The notes beneath the pieces were generated by a model. It ran no database searches. It was not told the DNA's origin and saw only the letters and a list, made by a program, of their open reading frames with translations. A stretch of 64,000 nt of DNA from Phoebastria nigripes (taxonomy: Eukaryota; Chordata; Aves; Procellariiformes; Diomedeidae): NCBI GenBank assembly GCA_035582835.1, contig JAYKAV010002430.1:65631-129630 (forward strand). The letters are read 5' to 3'. Position 1 is the first letter of the stretch. Every line of letters starts with the position of its first letter. Below are positions 61,401-64,000 of the stretch, piece after piece. Made by a program: the position numbers and the translations under genes.

Positions 61401-61487
61401 CACTGAATGGTGTTAATTCCCTATCAAGGCATTTTCCCAAGGCAGCATCAGCAGCAACCACATCTGGGGCAATTCCCACATTTGAAC
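61401..61487 (-). other. PSKH1: PSKH1 5'UTR part of the first coding exon
   Basis: On the minus strand a strong pyrimidine-rich acceptor (TTCTTTTCCTAAG) ends at 61488, so this exon probably starts at 61487 with 87 bases of 5'UTR. Mammalian PSKH1 has an upstream non-coding exon. No CpG-rich promoter is visible up to 64000, so that exon probably lies outside the window. Confidence 0.5.
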
Positions 61488-61774
61488 CTTAGGAAAAGAA
61501 TGAGAAGAAACAGATAAACAGGAATCAAGGTAGTAAAGTTTCAAACGGGGGGAAAAAATGCAAGTGGTTCANGTCTCAATGGAGCCGTGCTACCGCAAAC
61601 TAAGAGTTTGGGATTTTCACTGCACTATACTACAGAGCACGTGCAGTTATTTGCTGCTTTCATCAACAACCTAGTGAAGATAGTGCCTATAAAAAACCAG
61701 TCATAGTCAGAACAGATGTCTGTGGAAACTACACAGTACCTCTTTTTATTAAGCAGTTTAATGCTCCCAGCTGA

Positions 61775-61865
61775 GCACTGAATCACAGAGTCACAAAACA
61801 GTCGAGGTTGGAAGAGACCTCTGGAGGTCTTCTTGTCCAGCCCCAATTGCTTAATAAAAATCAAA
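61775..61865 (-). mobile_element. Short CR1 3' tail, antisense
   Basis: The plus strand reads AATCACAGAGTCACAAAACAG, then GAGGTTGGAAGAGACCTCTGGAG and TTGTCCAGCCCC, the reverse complement of the CR1 3' end. Only the last 90 bases or so are present, a typical 5'-truncated insertion. Confidence 0.85.
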
Positions 61866-64000
61866 TTAAGGAGAGAGTCGAGCATTTTCCTTAGTTTTGT
61901 TTAATCTGCTCAACTTCATAAGACAGCAGCCACTCCGAATCTTACAGTTTTGAAATTTCTCACTAGAAACTCCACAAAGTATCTCAGCAACTTGTTCACT
62001 TAACAAATCTTCCTAAGATTTTCTTCATATTTAACTGGTACCGGTGTTTTAAACGTCTCACTACTTTGCTCCTGGGGATCAATGAACCTGTGCAGGAGGC
62101 AGGGATTCTGGAGACAGAGGCATGCTGGTTTTAAGATGCACTTTACCAATTAACTCACTGCATCCCCTGCGAAAAAGCAGCCCTTATTTAACCAGAGCAG
62201 CTTTTAGCTGGCAATTCCCTCACCCTCAAAGCCCACTTTGATTTCTTAGGGTTTGGACATCTTTTAANGTCCTGACTCAGCTTTGCTTTCTTTTGCATCT
62301 TCAGTTACCAAGTGGCACTTCTGTTTTTCCATATGGAGCTGGGTGTAGGAAGTGGAATTTCTACCAGCTGCTCCAGACTAGAGCAAAGGGAATTCTTGCT
62401 CATCACACTGTACTCCAGCAGAACCAAATCAGCTGCCCTTCAGCAAGTCTTTAGGTGCTGATTAAAACAATATGACTGCCTAGGAGATGGAGAAACTGCC
62501 TGTATGTGTTCTGGCAGTTAGCCAAGCAGTTTTAAATTTCTACCCTTTGGCTCAGAGCCCACCAATATGGTGCCTGAGCCTGCACAGAAGGCTACAGAAA
62601 AGCCGTTAGCCTTGAAATGTAATCATACACCTTACCATCACTGAGCGTATCTTCACTCATTCACCACCCCTCCAAGCAACTATTCAGCATGAACAGCAGA
62701 AAGGGAACCCCGGTTGGTCTTCCATCAGGAGAAGTACGTGGAGAAACAAGAAACGTTTTAGAGGGACACCCGGAAGAAGTTTAGGCTCTGCATCCAACCT
62801 GGAAGGAAAACAAGGCTTTCGTTGAGATTCAATTTTAAAAATCAGACATCAACAAAGTAACTTCTCACATAAGACCTCCTGGCAGTACCACGAAGTCAAG
62901 CTCACCAACCACGCACAAACATGCCTATACTAGGGTGCAAGCAGTAGAAATAAAAAAACAACTTCATAGAAAGCTTAACTGGCATTTGAATTTCACCAAG
63001 GGCTGTCCTGTAATTAGGTGTTCATTCAGATTAAAGTACCATGCCAAAAAATAAATAAAATACCATAGCTATTCCTGAATAATGCCTCACACGGACAGTT
63101 TTTCCCAGCATTATTGTACCTTAAAGCATACTAGGTTACCAGATAAATGGACTGAGACCATCCACAAACAAGGTTATTACAGAGTAATTCCACACATAGA
63201 GAAGCACTTGTGTAAAACATCCCACCTGTAAACAAAACCAATGAGAAGGCTCAAACGCTGAGCTTGAAAACGTCGTATATAAATCCACTGCTGCTAATAT
63301 CATTAACTGAGATCAGGCATCAACTCAGAGTACGTCAATGACTCTTCCTCGAACACGTAAAGGTCTGCAACAGTGAAGCCTACAGAACCCCAGAGCTGCA
63401 CGCCACGGCCAGCAACAAAACGCTTAACTCCACGTCAGCGCAGGTGGAAACGCTCCTGCGTAATAATCACCAAGAGTGTGGGAGAAGGAACTAACACATT
63501 AGAGACACGAAGCGTTACAAGCCCCCTCTGAGCAGGAAAACACATACTCGGCAGGTGCCAAACTATTTGAGAGAGGACAGCACGCCTGAGCTGCGGTTGT
63601 AAGTGGCGAGAAGGAACACTGGGTTTATGCTTCAACGTCTACCCGCTTCGCTCCTTGGACAACCAGCACGTTGCATCCCACGGCTCTGCAGGGCAACACC
63701 TCAGCTCCTGCTGATTCAGAAGCGTCCTCCACCTCTCTGAAAATATCAGGGCCTGAATGGTTTCACACCTGAGGGTGTCCCCATGCATAAGGGGTGTCAG
63801 CCACCTGACTAACCCACCCGAGGCCTAGCAGGCCCTCCACTGCCAATTAAATATCTCACGACTTGAAGCTATTTAATTTCACTTTTCTACGAGATGCCGG
63901 TAAGGAAATTTGAAGATACCAGCTCTTAACTGCATAAGAAATCCTCACACACAGCAACCTTCAAATCACACCTATGCCAACACAGCATAACAGGGAAAAA
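61866..64000. other. Right-end region upstream of PSKH1 coding exon
   Basis: Probably PSKH1 intron 1. No CpG island, coding exon or RNA is recognised. On the minus strand a good acceptor-like sequence (TTTTCCTTCCAG) lies near 62795-62806 and could mark an alternative non-coding exon, but nothing else supports it. Confidence 0.5.

Noticed and set aside
61401..61403. GTG start one codon upstream of the PSKH1 ATG
   Set aside because: PSKH1 must begin with MGC for N-myristoylation and palmitoylation; the in-frame GTG is 5'UTR.
62795..62806. Acceptor-like TTTTCCTTCCAG on the minus strand as an extra PSKH1 5'UTR exon
   Set aside because: No matching donor, CpG island or other support; a single good acceptor is common by chance.

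Overview
The window looks like a piece of a bird genome. Its genes are split by GT-AG introns, the promoter between two genes is rich in CpG, and the interspersed repeats are mostly CR1 LINEs. One young CR1 (about 37702-38355) carries the C-terminal part of the reverse-transcriptase ORF and the typical avian 3' tail. Four protein-coding genes can be read exon by exon. They belong to the block equivalent to human 16q22.1 (chicken chromosome 11 type synteny): E2F4 (minus strand, last exons off the left edge), EXOC3L1 (plus), CTRL (plus) and PSKH1 (minus, upstream non-coding exon probably off the right edge).

Layout. 1-8806: seven coding exons of E2F4. Its third intron is a minor-spliceosome AT-AC (U12-type) intron. 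8807-9843: GC-rich head-to-head promoter shared by E2F4 and EXOC3L1. 9844-18111: EXOC3L1, 13 coding exons, 753 codons, an exocyst Sec6-family protein. 18112-20188: EXOC3L1 3' flank and the TATA-type promoter of the pancreatic protease gene. 20189-22358: CTRL, 7 exons, 264 codons. 22359-31177: convergent intergenic or 3'UTR territory with no recognisable gene. 31178-61400: PSKH1, two coding exons separated by a roughly 29 kb intron holding CR1 copies of several ages, SINE-like relics, low-complexity tracts and possible regulatory motifs. 61401-64000: a short 5'UTR segment, then non-coding sequence.

The genes do not form one pathway. E2F4 is a cell-cycle repressor, EXOC3L1 a secretory tethering factor, CTRL a digestive protease and PSKH1 an acylated kinase. 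E2F4 and EXOC3L1 share a promoter, and CTRL and PSKH1 converge. The observations most worth checking are the AT-AC intron of E2F4, the loss of one cysteine of the conserved 136-201 disulfide in CTRL, two identical convergent CTCF-like 14-mers in the PSKH1 intron, the EXOC3L1-CTRL junction without PSMB10, and an unexplained 200-235 codon ORF near 28 kb. I found no clear evidence of a wholly new biological system. About 47 isolated N bases are scattered through the window.
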